DNA of 45,519 nucleotides, taken from positions 1-45,519 of the forward strand of contig NZ_QUZT01000057.1 of the NCBI RefSeq assembly GCF_004682045.1, in the 5' to 3' direction. Positions 7,696 to 16,477 of the stretch are shown here, one piece after another. Source of the DNA: Pseudomonas nabeulensis. GTDB taxonomy: Bacteria > Pseudomonadota > Gammaproteobacteria > Pseudomonadales > Pseudomonadaceae. The stretch's first letter is position 1. Every line of letters starts with the position of its first letter. The position numbers and the translations under genes are program-made. Under the pieces are notes generated by a model. The model was not told the origin of the DNA, did not search any database, and saw only the letters and a list, made by a program, of their open reading frames with translations.

Positions 7696-9423
7696 ATGAA
7701 GTTTCCAGGAAGATATACCAGCGGCTTGCTACTGCTGTTCACAAGCTGCGGCGCCTTGGCGCAAAGCGAATTGGACGTGCGGATCAAGCCCTCAAACGAC
7801 GCGTTGAAAGCCAACATCGAAGGCTATATCGGCGGGGTGGGCGATCGTGATGAAGAGGCGTTGCTGCGGTTCAGCCGTGGCGCCGAGGAGCAGGCGCGCA
7901 AAGCCGCCCAGGCTCTGGGCTTCTATCAGCCACAAATCGACAGCGATGTGAAGGGCGGCAAGAACCCGCGCCTGATCCTTACCATCGACCCCGGCGAACC
8001 GGTGCATTTGCGCAACGTGACCATTCGGATCGACGGCCCGGCCGCGAGCCTCAAGGCGTTTCGCGTGCCCGCCAGCAGCGAGCTCAAATCCGGTGCCGTG
8101 CTTAACCACGGCCATTACGAAGACGCCAAGCGCCTGATCCAGAACCAGGCTTCGCGCTACGGCTTTTTCAGTGGGCGTTTTACCCAACAGCGACTCTCGG
8201 TGGACCCGCAGGCCGGCGTGGCCGATATCGAACTCATCTACGAGAGCGGCCCGCGCTACACCTTGGGCCAGGTCAACTTCAAGGGCGACACACCGTTCGA
8301 TGAAGACCTGCTGCAACGCATGGTGCCGTTCAAAAGTGGCACACCCTACGATTCCGAACTGATCGCCGAACTCAACCAGAACCTGCAAAGCAGCGGCTTT
8401 TTTGAAGGCGTGCGCGTGGACGCCGCGCCTGCCGCTTCAACCCATGATGTCATCCCGGTGGCCGTGCAACTGGAAACCCGCAAGCCACGCACCATGGGCC
8501 TGGGCCTGGGGTTCTCCACCGACGTCGGCCCGCGCGGCAAGGCCAACTGGACCCGCCACTGGGTCAACCCCCAGGGCCACAGTTATGGTTGGGAAGCCGA
8601 ACTGTCGGCGCCGCGCCAGAACGTTGGCCTGTGGTACGACATTCCGCTGGACCCGCCGCTCACCGACAAACTGCGGTTCGCCGGCGGCTACCAGAATGAA
8701 GAAATCGCCAACACCGACACCCTGAGTAAATTGCTCACCCTCGGCCCGGAATGGCACAGCAAGTTGCCCAGCGGCTGGACCCGCGTGATCTCCCTCAAGT
8801 ACCAGCGCGAAGAATATCGCCTGGGCAATGACTCAGGCCTCAGTAACCTGGTAATGCCGGGCGTCAGCTATTCCTACCTGCGCAGTGACAACCGTATCGA
8901 CCCGCATAATGGCTATCGCCTGCAATTCGATACCAAAGTGGCCAAGGAAGGGCTGGGCTCCGACACCAACCTGCTTTACGGCACGGCCATGGTCAAAGGC
9001 CTGACCACCCTGTGGGACAACCACCGTTTCCTCGCGCGGGCCCAGTTCGGCGGCAGCGCGACCAACGGCTACAAATCGGTGCCGCCGTCGCTGCGCTTTT
9101 TTGCCGGTGGCGACCAGAGCGTGCGCGGCTACGAGTACCAGACCCTGTCGCCCGAGAACGACCGTGGCGACCGTATCGGCGGGCGCTACATGGTGGCGAT
9201 GAGCGCCGAGTATCAATATTCCATTACCGACAAGTGGCGGATCGCGACTTTTATCGACCAGGGCAACTCCTTCAACACCCTGGAAATGCCCAGCCTGAAA
9301 ACCGGTGTCGGCGTCGGTATCCGCTGGGTCTCGCCGGTCGGCCCGATCCGCCTTGACCTGGCCCATGCCCTTGAAGATCCGGGCGGCGTTCGTTTGCACT
9401 TTTCCATGGGGCCTGAGCTGTGA
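7696..9423 (+). CDS. tamA: Translocation and assembly module outer-membrane protein TamA
   Basis: TamA is an Omp85-family outer-membrane barrel that works with TamB in outer-membrane protein insertion and lipid transport to the outer membrane. The 575-residue protein matches E. coli TamA (577). It has a signal peptide ending at CGALAQ, about three POTRA domains (roughly 25-265), and a C-terminal 16-strand barrel with the Omp85 signature RFFAGGDQSVRGYEYQTL and a barrel end GPIRLDLAHALED ... LHFSMGPEL. The stop overlaps the tamB start (ATGA), indicating translational coupling. No strong Shine-Dalgarno precedes the first ATG, but homologues start there and it gives a good signal peptide. Confidence 0.95.
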   Translation: MKFPGRYTSGLLLLFTSCGALAQSELDVRIKPSNDALKANIEGYIGGVGDRDEEALLRFSRGAEEQARKAAQALGFYQPQIDSDVKGGKNPRLILTIDPGEPVHLRNVTIRIDGPAASLKAFRVPASSELKSGAVLNHGHYEDAKRLIQNQASRYGFFSGRFTQQRLSVDPQAGVADIELIYESGPRYTLGQVNFKGDTPFDEDLLQRMVPFKSGTPYDSELIAELNQNLQSSGFFEGVRVDAAPAASTHDVIPVAVQLETRKPRTMGLGLGFSTDVGPRGKANWTRHWVNPQGHSYGWEAELSAPRQNVGLWYDIPLDPPLTDKLRFAGGYQNEEIANTDTLSKLLTLGPEWHSKLPSGWTRVISLKYQREEYRLGNDSGLSNLVMPGVSYSYLRSDNRIDPHNGYRLQFDTKVAKEGLGSDTNLLYGTAMVKGLTTLWDNHRFLARAQFGGSATNGYKSVPPSLRFFAGGDQSVRGYEYQTLSPENDRGDRIGGRYMVAMSAEYQYSITDKWRIATFIDQGNSFNTLEMPSLKTGVGVGIRWVSPVGPIRLDLAHALEDPGGVRLHFSMGPEL

Positions 9424-12400
9424 TGCGTGGTGTGAAAATAGCGGGGCTGGCCGCATTGGCCATGCTCGCGTTGGTGTTGTTGGCGCTGTGGACGGTACTT
9501 GGCACCCAGGCCGGCAGTCGCTGGGCCTTGGGCCGCGTGCCGGGTTTGACGGTGGAGAATTTCCAGGGCCATTTGGGTGGCCAGTGGAGTGCCGATCATC
9601 TGCTGTGGCAGCAAGAGGGCAGTCGCGTTGAACTCGACGCGCCGACGTTTGATTGGTCGCCCGCTTGCCTGTTGCGCATGACCCTGTGTATCAACCAGTT
9701 GGATGTGGAAAAGGTCAGCCTGCAATTTCCTCCCAGCACCGAAGAAAGCAGCGGGCCGATCCAATTGCCCGAGCTGAAACTGCCCGTCGCCATCCAATTG
9801 GGCGACGTTCGCGTCGGTAGCCTGCTGTATAACGGCAGCGAAGAACTCAAGGGGCTGCAATTGGCGGCGCATTGGACCGCTGCGGGCATGCAGATTGATT
9901 CGGTGCATGTGCAGCGCGACGATTTGGTGCTGGACTTGAATGGGTTGCTGCAACCCACCGGCGACTGGCCGTTGACCGCCACCGGTAACCTGAGCCTGCC
10001 GTATGCGCCGGGTGGCGCCCCCTGGAAGGTTGCGCTCAAGGTCGACGGCGATTTGCTCAAGACTCTCAAGCTCGACGCCGACAGCAGCGGCTATCTGCCC
10101 GCCAAGCTCACCGGCGAGCTGCAACCCCTGGTGGATAATCTCCCGGCCCAGTTGCACATCACCGCCGATGGCTTCAAGCCCAGCGCCGACCTGCCCGACA
10201 CCTTGCAACTCAATCAACTGGACCTCAGCGCCAAGGGCGACTTGAAAGGCGGCTACCAACTGCTGGGCAAGGCCGTGCTACCTGCGGAAAAAGGCCCGGT
10301 GGATCTGCTGCTGCAAGGCAAGGTCGACGCCAAGGGCGCGCAAATTGCCGGCCTGGACCTGAATGCCGGTGACAAACAAAGCCTCAAGCTCAGTGCGCAA
10401 CTGGATTGGCAGCAAGGTTTCAGCGCCGACGCCAAGATCGACTGGCTGGACTTCCCCTGGCATCGCCTCTATCCGTTGATCGACGAGCCGCAGGTGGCGT
10501 TACGCACCTTCAACGGCGAGATCTCCTACAAAGACGGCAATTACCTGGGCAACCTCAAGGCCGACCTTGATGGCCCAGCGGGCAAATTCAATGTGGTCAC
10601 GCCGTTCAGCGGCGACCTCACGCAAATCTTCCTGCCCGAGCTGAAACTCACCGCTGGCCAAGGCAAGGCCGAAGGCCATCTGAACGTGCAATTCGCCGAT
10701 GGCATCGCCTGGGACACCGCACTGGACCTGTCGGCGCTGAACCCGGCGTACTGGGTCGCCGAGTTGCCGGGCACCCTGGCCGGGCCGCTGCGCAGCAAAG
10801 GCGAGTTCAAGAATGAGCAGCTCAAGCTCAATGCCGACCTCGACCTCAAGGGCCGTCTGCGCGGGCAAACTGCCGTGCTGGCCGCCAAGGCCGAAGGCGC
10901 GGGCGAGCAATGGACCCTGGGCAACCTGGATATCCGCCTGGGCGACAACCGCATCAACGGCAGCGGCAGCCTGCAACAACGCCTGGCCGGGCAGATCGAT
11001 ATCAAGCTGGCGCGCCTGGCCCAGCTGTGGCCGCAGTTGCGCGGGCAGGTCAATGGCCGTCTCGACGTGTCCGGCAGCCTAAAAGCGCCGCAAGGCAAAC
11101 TCGACCTCAAGGGCCAGCAACTGGCGTTCGCCGATAATCGCCTGCAAAACCTGACGCTCGATGCGACGCTGGATAGCGCCCAGCGCGCCAAGATCGACCT
11201 CAAGGGCAGTGGCATTCAATCCGGCGACACCCAGGTCGGCACGCTGACCGCCAGCGCCCAGGGCGATATCAAGAGCCAGAAGGTCCAACTGGATCTGGTC
11301 GGGCCGCTGGTCAAGTTGGCCCTGGCGTTGGACGGCAACCTCGACAAAGGCAACTGGCGCGGGCGCCTGGCCAGTGGTGACGTACAAGCCGGTGGCCAGG
11401 ACTGGAAGCTGCAGGCCCCGGCCAGGATCGAACGCCTGGCCGACGGCAAGCTGACCTTCGCCGCGCATTGCTGGGTGTCCGGCCCGGCAAGCCTGTGCGG
11501 TGAAGACCAGCGCCTGATGCCCGAACCCAAGCTGCGTTACCACCTCAAGCAGTTCCCCATCGACAGCCTGGCGGCATTTTTGCCCAAGGACTTCGCCTGG
11601 CAGGGCAAGCTCAACGCCGATGTGCAGTTGGACCTGCCCGACAGCGGGCCCAAAGGCGTGGTCTCGGTGGACGCCAGCGGCGGCACCCTGCGGGTGAAGG
11701 ACAAGGACCAGTGGCTGGATTTCCCCTACGACACCTTGAAGCTGGAAACCACCCTCAACCCCAAGCGCATCGACACCCAGCTGAATTTTCGTGGCGGCAA
11801 GCTCGGCGAGTTGATGGTGCAGGCGCAGATCAACCCACTGCCGAAGAACAAGCCGATCACCGGTAATTTCAACCTCACTGGCCTGGATCTGGCGGTGGCA
11901 CGGCCGTTTGTGCCGATGGTGGAAAAACTCAACGGCAAGCTCAACGGCAACGGCCGCATCTCCGGCGGCCTGCTGGCGCCGCAGGTCAACGGCAACGTGA
12001 ACCTGATCGGCGGTGAAGTCTCCGGTCCCGAGCTGCCCATCAGCCTCGAAGGCCTGAACGTGCAGGCGTTGATCGCCGGCGAAAGCGTGCAACTCAATGG
12101 CGCCTGGCGCAGCGGCAAGGCCGGGCAGGGCAGCCTCAAAGGCCAGATCGACTGGGGTCAGGCGTTGGTGGTGGACCTCAGCCTGCAAGGCTCGCAACTG
12201 CCGGTCACGGTGGAGCCTTACGCGGTGCTGGAAGTCGCCCCCGACCTGAAAATCAGCATGAAGGACGACAAGCTGGCCATTGCCGGCAAGGTGCAGATCC
12301 CCCGCGGTGACATCACCGTGCGCGAGCTGCCACCGTCCACCGTCAAGGTCTCGGATGACACGGTGATCGTCGGCAGCCAGACCGAAGCGGGCAAGCCACC

Positions 12401-13094
12401 GATGGCCATGGCCATGGATATCGACGTGGCAGTGGGCGAGGACCAGCTCAACTTCGCAGGCTTCGGCCTGACCGCCAAGGTGCAGGGCCATGTGCATATC
12501 GGCGACAACCTCGACACCCGCGGCGAGCTGTGGCTCAACGACGGCCGCTACCGCGCCTACGGCCAGAAACTCGACGTGCGCCGGGCGCGCCTGCTGTTCG
12601 CCGGGCCGCTGGACCAGCCGTACCTCGACATCGAAGCCATCCGCAAGACCGACGACATCATCGCCGGTATCCGCCTGAGCGGCAGCGCCGAACAGCCCAC
12701 CACGCAAATCTTCTCCGAGCCGGCCATGAGCCAGGAACAGGCGCTGTCCTACCTGGTCTTGGGCCGTCCGTTGAGCAGCACCGGTGAAGACAACAACATG
12801 CTTGCCCAAGCTGCATTGGGCCTGGGCCTGATGGGCAGCGCCGGGGTTACCTCGGACCTGGCGAAGAACCTGGGTATCCAGGATTTCGAACTCGACACCC
12901 AAGGCAGCGGCACCAGCACGGCGGTGGTGGCCAGCGGCAAGATCACCGAGAAACTCAGCCTGCGTTATGGGGTGGGGGTATTTGAACCGGCCAGCACGAT
13001 TGCGTTGCGGTATTTGTTGAGCAAGAAGGTGTATTTGGAAGTGGCCAGCGGAGTCGCCAGCTCTCTGGACATCTTCTACAAGCGGGATTTCTAA
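9420..13094 (+). CDS. tamB: Translocation and assembly module inner-membrane protein TamB
   Basis: TamB is an AsmA/VPS13-like bridge spanning the periplasm that partners TamA and is implicated in phospholipid transport and autotransporter assembly. The 1224-residue protein is close to E. coli TamB (1259). It has a single N-terminal membrane anchor (about residues 4-26, AGLAALAMLALVLLALWTVL), a very long beta-rich repeat region of alternating hydrophobic strands, and the C-terminal DUF490/TamB domain (about 850-1224) ending in LSLRYGVGVFEPASTIALRY and a terminal DIFYKRDF. It overlaps tamA by four bases, so the two form one operon. A REPIN follows the stop codon. Confidence 0.95.
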   Translation: MMRGVKIAGLAALAMLALVLLALWTVLGTQAGSRWALGRVPGLTVENFQGHLGGQWSADHLLWQQEGSRVELDAPTFDWSPACLLRMTLCINQLDVEKVSLQFPPSTEESSGPIQLPELKLPVAIQLGDVRVGSLLYNGSEELKGLQLAAHWTAAGMQIDSVHVQRDDLVLDLNGLLQPTGDWPLTATGNLSLPYAPGGAPWKVALKVDGDLLKTLKLDADSSGYLPAKLTGELQPLVDNLPAQLHITADGFKPSADLPDTLQLNQLDLSAKGDLKGGYQLLGKAVLPAEKGPVDLLLQGKVDAKGAQIAGLDLNAGDKQSLKLSAQLDWQQGFSADAKIDWLDFPWHRLYPLIDEPQVALRTFNGEISYKDGNYLGNLKADLDGPAGKFNVVTPFSGDLTQIFLPELKLTAGQGKAEGHLNVQFADGIAWDTALDLSALNPAYWVAELPGTLAGPLRSKGEFKNEQLKLNADLDLKGRLRGQTAVLAAKAEGAGEQWTLGNLDIRLGDNRINGSGSLQQRLAGQIDIKLARLAQLWPQLRGQVNGRLDVSGSLKAPQGKLDLKGQQLAFADNRLQNLTLDATLDSAQRAKIDLKGSGIQSGDTQVGTLTASAQGDIKSQKVQLDLVGPLVKLALALDGNLDKGNWRGRLASGDVQAGGQDWKLQAPARIERLADGKLTFAAHCWVSGPASLCGEDQRLMPEPKLRYHLKQFPIDSLAAFLPKDFAWQGKLNADVQLDLPDSGPKGVVSVDASGGTLRVKDKDQWLDFPYDTLKLETTLNPKRIDTQLNFRGGKLGELMVQAQINPLPKNKPITGNFNLTGLDLAVARPFVPMVEKLNGKLNGNGRISGGLLAPQVNGNVNLIGGEVSGPELPISLEGLNVQALIAGESVQLNGAWRSGKAGQGSLKGQIDWGQALVVDLSLQGSQLPVTVEPYAVLEVAPDLKISMKDDKLAIAGKVQIPRGDITVRELPPSTVKVSDDTVIVGSQTEAGKPPMAMAMDIDVAVGEDQLNFAGFGLTAKVQGHVHIGDNLDTRGELWLNDGRYRAYGQKLDVRRARLLFAGPLDQPYLDIEAIRKTDDIIAGIRLSGSAEQPTTQIFSEPAMSQEQALSYLVLGRPLSSTGEDNNMLAQAALGLGLMGSAGVTSDLAKNLGIQDFELDTQGSGTSTAVVASGKITEKLSLRYGVGVFEPASTIALRYLLSKKVYLEVASGVASSLDIFYKRDF

Positions 13095-13111
13095 GCCTTA
13101 CTGGAACCAAA

Positions 13112-13217
13112 GTGTGGGAGGGGCGGTGCGACGATTCGACTTGCCCCCGATAGCGGTGGATCAGTCAGCTAATTTGTTGCTGACCCACTGCAATCGGGGG
13201 CAAGCCCCCTCCCACAT
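13112..13217. repeat. REPIN with a 16-bp insert in one arm
   Basis: The right arm (13192-13217) is a standard REP. In the left arm, GTGGGAGGGG is separated from CTTGCCCCCGAT by CGGTGCGACGATTCGA (13124-13139). The stem bases remain, so the hairpin has an enlarged apical part. Confidence 0.88.
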
Positions 13218-13273
13218 GGGTTTGCATTCCAACTCAAGATTTCAACAATTACCAAGCAACCTAACTATTCCAT

Positions 13274-13329
13274 TTGACATTCGCTGCCTAAGCAGTAACA
13301 TCTCGTCACACATTCACTGCCTAGGCAGT
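13274..13329 (+). promoter_or_regulatory. Promoter and twin operator of the MarR-efflux operon
   Basis: A -35 TTGACA (13274-13279) and a -10 TAACAT (13296-13301) are 16 bp apart. The palindrome GCTGCCTAAGCAGT (13283-13296) fills the spacer, and a perfect palindrome ACTGCCTAGGCAGT lies at 13316-13329, ending 17 bp before the marR start. The two sites are 33 bp apart centre to centre, about three helical turns. Binding of the MarR dimer here would block RNA polymerase, so the operon is probably autorepressed and induced by a ligand of the regulator. Confidence 0.8.
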
Positions 13330-13346
13330 AATAAGGTGACTTCGCA

Positions 13347-13820
13347 ATGAAACACTTCACCCCCGACAACTTCCACAACTGCCACCTCGGCCTGTTGCTG
13401 GGCCGCGCCGCATTGCTTAAAGACCGCATCATCGACACCCATATGGAGCCGTACGGCATCACCGCCGCACAGTTCAAAGTGCTGGTGATCATGGCGCTCT
13501 ACGGCATCGACACCCCCGCGGAGTTGTGTCGCCACCTGTCGCTGGACAGCGGCTCGATGACGCGCATGCTCGACCGCCTGGAACAAAAGAACTTGCTCGA
13601 ACGCCAGCGTTCCGCCCAGGACCGTCGTCAGGTGCAGCTCGTGCTCACCGCCGACGGCCAACGCCTCGCCGACACCTTGCCGCATATCGGCACCGACGCC
13701 CTGAACCAGCTGGCCGGCTCCCTGGAGCCCAGCGAACTGGAAGCCCTGGAACGGATTCTCAAGAAAATTCTGATAGCCGCGGGTGACTCCATCACTCTGC
13801 TGCGGGTAGGTAAAGAATGA
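13347..13820 (+). CDS. MarR-family repressor of the efflux operon
   Basis: This 157-residue MarR/EmrR-like regulator has dimerisation helices at both ends and a central winged helix: LCRHLSLDSGSMTRMLDRLEQKNLL (about 59-83), with the wing RQRSAQDRRQVQLVLTADG, including the conserved DRR. The start is supported by AAGGTGA 8-14 bp upstream. It overlaps the next gene by four bases (ATGA), so it is the first gene of the efflux operon. The order MarR, outer-membrane protein, EmrA, EmrB matches P. aeruginosa PA5157-PA5160 as I recall it. The palindromes just upstream are its likely targets. Confidence 0.92.
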   Translation: MKHFTPDNFHNCHLGLLLGRAALLKDRIIDTHMEPYGITAAQFKVLVIMALYGIDTPAELCRHLSLDSGSMTRMLDRLEQKNLLERQRSAQDRRQVQLVLTADGQRLADTLPHIGTDALNQLAGSLEPSELEALERILKKILIAAGDSITLLRVGKE

Positions 13821-15268
13821 ACCCACGTGCCCTTTGCCTGGTGCTGGTGGCCATGAGCATGGCCGGTTGCGCCAACTTCAGTGGCCTCGATACCCAGGGT
13901 AAAAACCTCGACGCCAACACCCTGCAAACCGGTAAGTCCCTGAGCGGCGTGACGCTTTCGCAAGCCGCCTGGCCCAGCGCCGACTGGTGGAAAAGCCTCG
14001 GTGACCCGCAACTCGACGGCCTGATCCAGGAAGCCCTGCAAAACAGCCCCGACATGCAAGTGGCCAGCGCCCGTGCCCATCAGGCCCAAGCCGCGGCCTT
14101 TGCCGCCGACGCCGCACGCATGCCGACCCTGGACGCCAGCGCCGGCATCAGCCGTTCGCGCCTGGCCAAGGACCAAGATCCGCTGGGGCAGGGCGATGCC
14201 TACGCCACCGTGCGTAACATCGGTGCCAGCTTCAATTACAACTTCGACCTGTGGGGTGGCCAGCGCGCCGCCTGGGAAGCCGCGTTGGGCCAGGCCCGCG
14301 CCGCCGAAGTCGACCAACAGGCCGCACGCCTGACCCTGGCCGCCAACGTGGCCAAGGCCTACAGCGACTTGGGCCAGGCCCATATCGTGCGTGACCTGGC
14401 TAACGATGACCTCAAGCGCACCCGCCAGATGCTCGACCTGGGCAAGCGTCGTCTGAGCTCGGGTATCGACAGCCAGTACCAGTACCAACAGACCGAAAGC
14501 CTGGAAGCCAGCTCCCAGTCGCAATTGATCGACGCGGAAAAACAACTGGCGAGCGCCAAGATCGCCCTGGCGGTGTTGCTGGGCAAAGGCCCGGACCGTG
14601 GCAGCGAACTGGTGCGTCCCAACGTGCTCAAGCCCGCCGCCGTGGCCGTGCCGTCGGTGCTGCCCGCCGAGCTGCTGGGCCGTCGTCCCGACCTGATCGC
14701 GGCGCGCTGGCGCGTGGAGGCAGCGAGCAAGAACGTCGCCGCGAGCAAAACCCGCTTCTACCCCAACCTCAACCTGAGCGCGAGCGCCGGGGCCGAGTCG
14801 TTGCTGGGGGATGCGATGTTCGGTTCGGCCAGCCGCTTCTTCAGCATCGCACCGACCCTTTCGTTGCCGATCTTTGACGGCGGCCGCCTGCGCGCCGACC
14901 TCGATGCCCGCGACGCCGACTACGACCTGGCGGTGGCGCAGTACAACAAAACCCTGGTGCAAGCCTTGGGCGACATTGGCAACACCATCGCCCAGTTGCG
15001 CGACACCGGCCGGCAGATCCAGGCCCAGCAACATGCCGCCGACATTGCCCAGCAGTCCTACGACACCGGCGTGCAGCGCTACAGCTCCGGTATCGGTAAC
15101 TACCTGGATGTGCTCAGCATCGAGCAGCAATTGCTGCAGGCCCAGCGTCAGCTGGCGACCCTGAATGCCGCGCAGATCGATCTGTCGATTCAATTGATGC
15201 TGGCCCTGGGTGGCGGGTTCAACGCCGCAAACGTGGCAGCGGCCACCCCAGCAACGCGTACGGAATAA
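13817..15268 (+). CDS. NodT-family outer-membrane efflux lipoprotein (OpmG-like)
   Basis: This 483-residue TolC/OprM-type outer-membrane channel is the exit duct of the tripartite pump encoded with it. The N-terminus is a lipoprotein signal with the lipobox SMAGC, so Cys18 would be lipidated. Two OEP (outer-membrane efflux protein) domains follow (about 55-260 and 270-460), with the typical ADWWKSLGDPQLDGLIQEAL start, a long coiled region around 190-245, and the PAELLGRRPDLIAARWRVEAASKNV motif. It overlaps marR by four bases and precedes the adaptor by 15 bp. Confidence 0.93.
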   Translation: MNPRALCLVLVAMSMAGCANFSGLDTQGKNLDANTLQTGKSLSGVTLSQAAWPSADWWKSLGDPQLDGLIQEALQNSPDMQVASARAHQAQAAAFAADAARMPTLDASAGISRSRLAKDQDPLGQGDAYATVRNIGASFNYNFDLWGGQRAAWEAALGQARAAEVDQQAARLTLAANVAKAYSDLGQAHIVRDLANDDLKRTRQMLDLGKRRLSSGIDSQYQYQQTESLEASSQSQLIDAEKQLASAKIALAVLLGKGPDRGSELVRPNVLKPAAVAVPSVLPAELLGRRPDLIAARWRVEAASKNVAASKTRFYPNLNLSASAGAESLLGDAMFGSASRFFSIAPTLSLPIFDGGRLRADLDARDADYDLAVAQYNKTLVQALGDIGNTIAQLRDTGRQIQAQQHAADIAQQSYDTGVQRYSSGIGNYLDVLSIEQQLLQAQRQLATLNAAQIDLSIQLMLALGGGFNAANVAAATPATRTE

Positions 15269-15283
15269 TGTGAGGTAATAGTC

Positions 15284-16477
15284 ATGGCCACTGCCGACAG
15301 CAACGCCGCAACAGAAAAAGACACCAACCCTCGCAAACGCAAGGTCATGCTGATCGGCCTGGCGCTGATTGTCGTCCTCGGCGTGGTGGGTGTGTGGGGC
15401 TGGTATGAGCTCTACGGGCGCTTCAACGAAAGCACCGACGACGCCTACGTGAATGGCAACGTGGTGGAGATCACGCCACTGGTGACCGGCACTGTGGTCA
15501 GCATCGGCGCCGACGATGGCGACCTGGTCCACGAAGGCCAGGTGCTGGTCAACTTCGACCCGAACGACGCCGCCGTCGGCCTGCAAAGTGCCCAGGCCAA
15601 CCTGGCGCGCACGGTGCGCCAGGTGCGGGGTTTGTACAGCAACGTGGACGGCATGAAGGCCCAGGTGCTGGCGCAACAAGCCAACGTGCAAAAAGCTCAG
15701 GACAACTATAACCGGCGTAAGAACCTCGCCGCCGGCGGGGCGATTTCCCAGGAAGAACTGTCCCACGCCCGTGACGACCTGACCTCGGCGCAAAATGCCC
15801 TGGCCAACGTGCAGCAACAGTTCAAGACCAGCAGCGCGCTGGTGGATGACACCGTGATCTCGTCCCACCCGGACGTACAAGCCGCCGCCGCCCAACTGCG
15901 CCAGGCCTACCTGACCAATGCGCGCAGCACCCTGATCGCACCGGTTACCGGTTATGTGGCCAAGCGCACCGTGCAACTGGGTCAGCGCGTACAGCCAGGC
16001 ACCGCCTTGATGGCGGTGATTCCGTTGGACCAGCTGTGGATTGACGCCAACTTCAAGGAAACCCAGCTGCGCAATATGCGTATCGGCCAGCCGGTGGACA
16101 TCGAGTCGGACATCTACGGCAGCGACGTCAAGTTCAGCGGCACCATCGACAGCCTCGGCGCCGGCACCGGCAGCGCGTTCGCCCTGCTGCCCGCGCAAAA
16201 CGCCACCGGTAACTGGATCAAGATCGTGCAACGGGTGCCGGTGCGCATCCATATCAATGCTGACGAGTTGGCCAAGCATCCGCTGCGTGTGGGCTTGTCG
16301 ACCCTGGTCAACGTCGACCTGCACGACCAGAGCGGCCCGGTGCTGGCGCAACAGGCGCCGCAGAAGGCGAGCTTTACCACCAATGTGTATGACCGCCAAC
16401 TGGCCGAAGCCGACGCCATGATCACCCAGTTGATCCATGACAACAGCCTCGCCGCGCCCAAGGCTGTGCAACGCTAA
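15284..16477 (+). CDS. emrA: EmrA-like HlyD-family membrane fusion protein
   Basis: This is the periplasmic adaptor of an MFS tripartite drug exporter, 397 residues, close to E. coli EmrA (390). One N-terminal membrane segment (about 20-41, VMLIGLALIVVLGVVGVWGW) is followed by the STDDAYVNGNVVEITPLVTGTV lipoyl half-motif, a coiled-coil hairpin (about 95-200) and the second lipoyl half with RSTLIAPVTGYVAKRTVQLGQ. The C-terminal beta-barrel contains LWIDANFKETQL, a hallmark of EmrA proteins. GAGG lies ten bases before the ATG. Its stop overlaps the emrB start (TAATGA). Confidence 0.93.
   Translation: MATADSNAATEKDTNPRKRKVMLIGLALIVVLGVVGVWGWYELYGRFNESTDDAYVNGNVVEITPLVTGTVVSIGADDGDLVHEGQVLVNFDPNDAAVGLQSAQANLARTVRQVRGLYSNVDGMKAQVLAQQANVQKAQDNYNRRKNLAAGGAISQEELSHARDDLTSAQNALANVQQQFKTSSALVDDTVISSHPDVQAAAAQLRQAYLTNARSTLIAPVTGYVAKRTVQLGQRVQPGTALMAVIPLDQLWIDANFKETQLRNMRIGQPVDIESDIYGSDVKFSGTIDSLGAGTGSAFALLPAQNATGNWIKIVQRVPVRIHINADELAKHPLRVGLSTLVNVDLHDQSGPVLAQQAPQKASFTTNVYDRQLAEADAMITQLIHDNSLAAPKAVQR

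Noticed and set aside
11079..12902. A 607-codon minus-strand frame opposite tamB
   Set aside because: Antisense shadow of tamB with no ribosome-binding site or recognisable domain.
13628..16471. A 947-codon minus-strand frame opposite the efflux operon
   Set aside because: Its composition (His, Gly, Val, Gln rich) is typical of an antisense frame of high-GC3 genes, and clear NodT and EmrA genes lie on the other strand.
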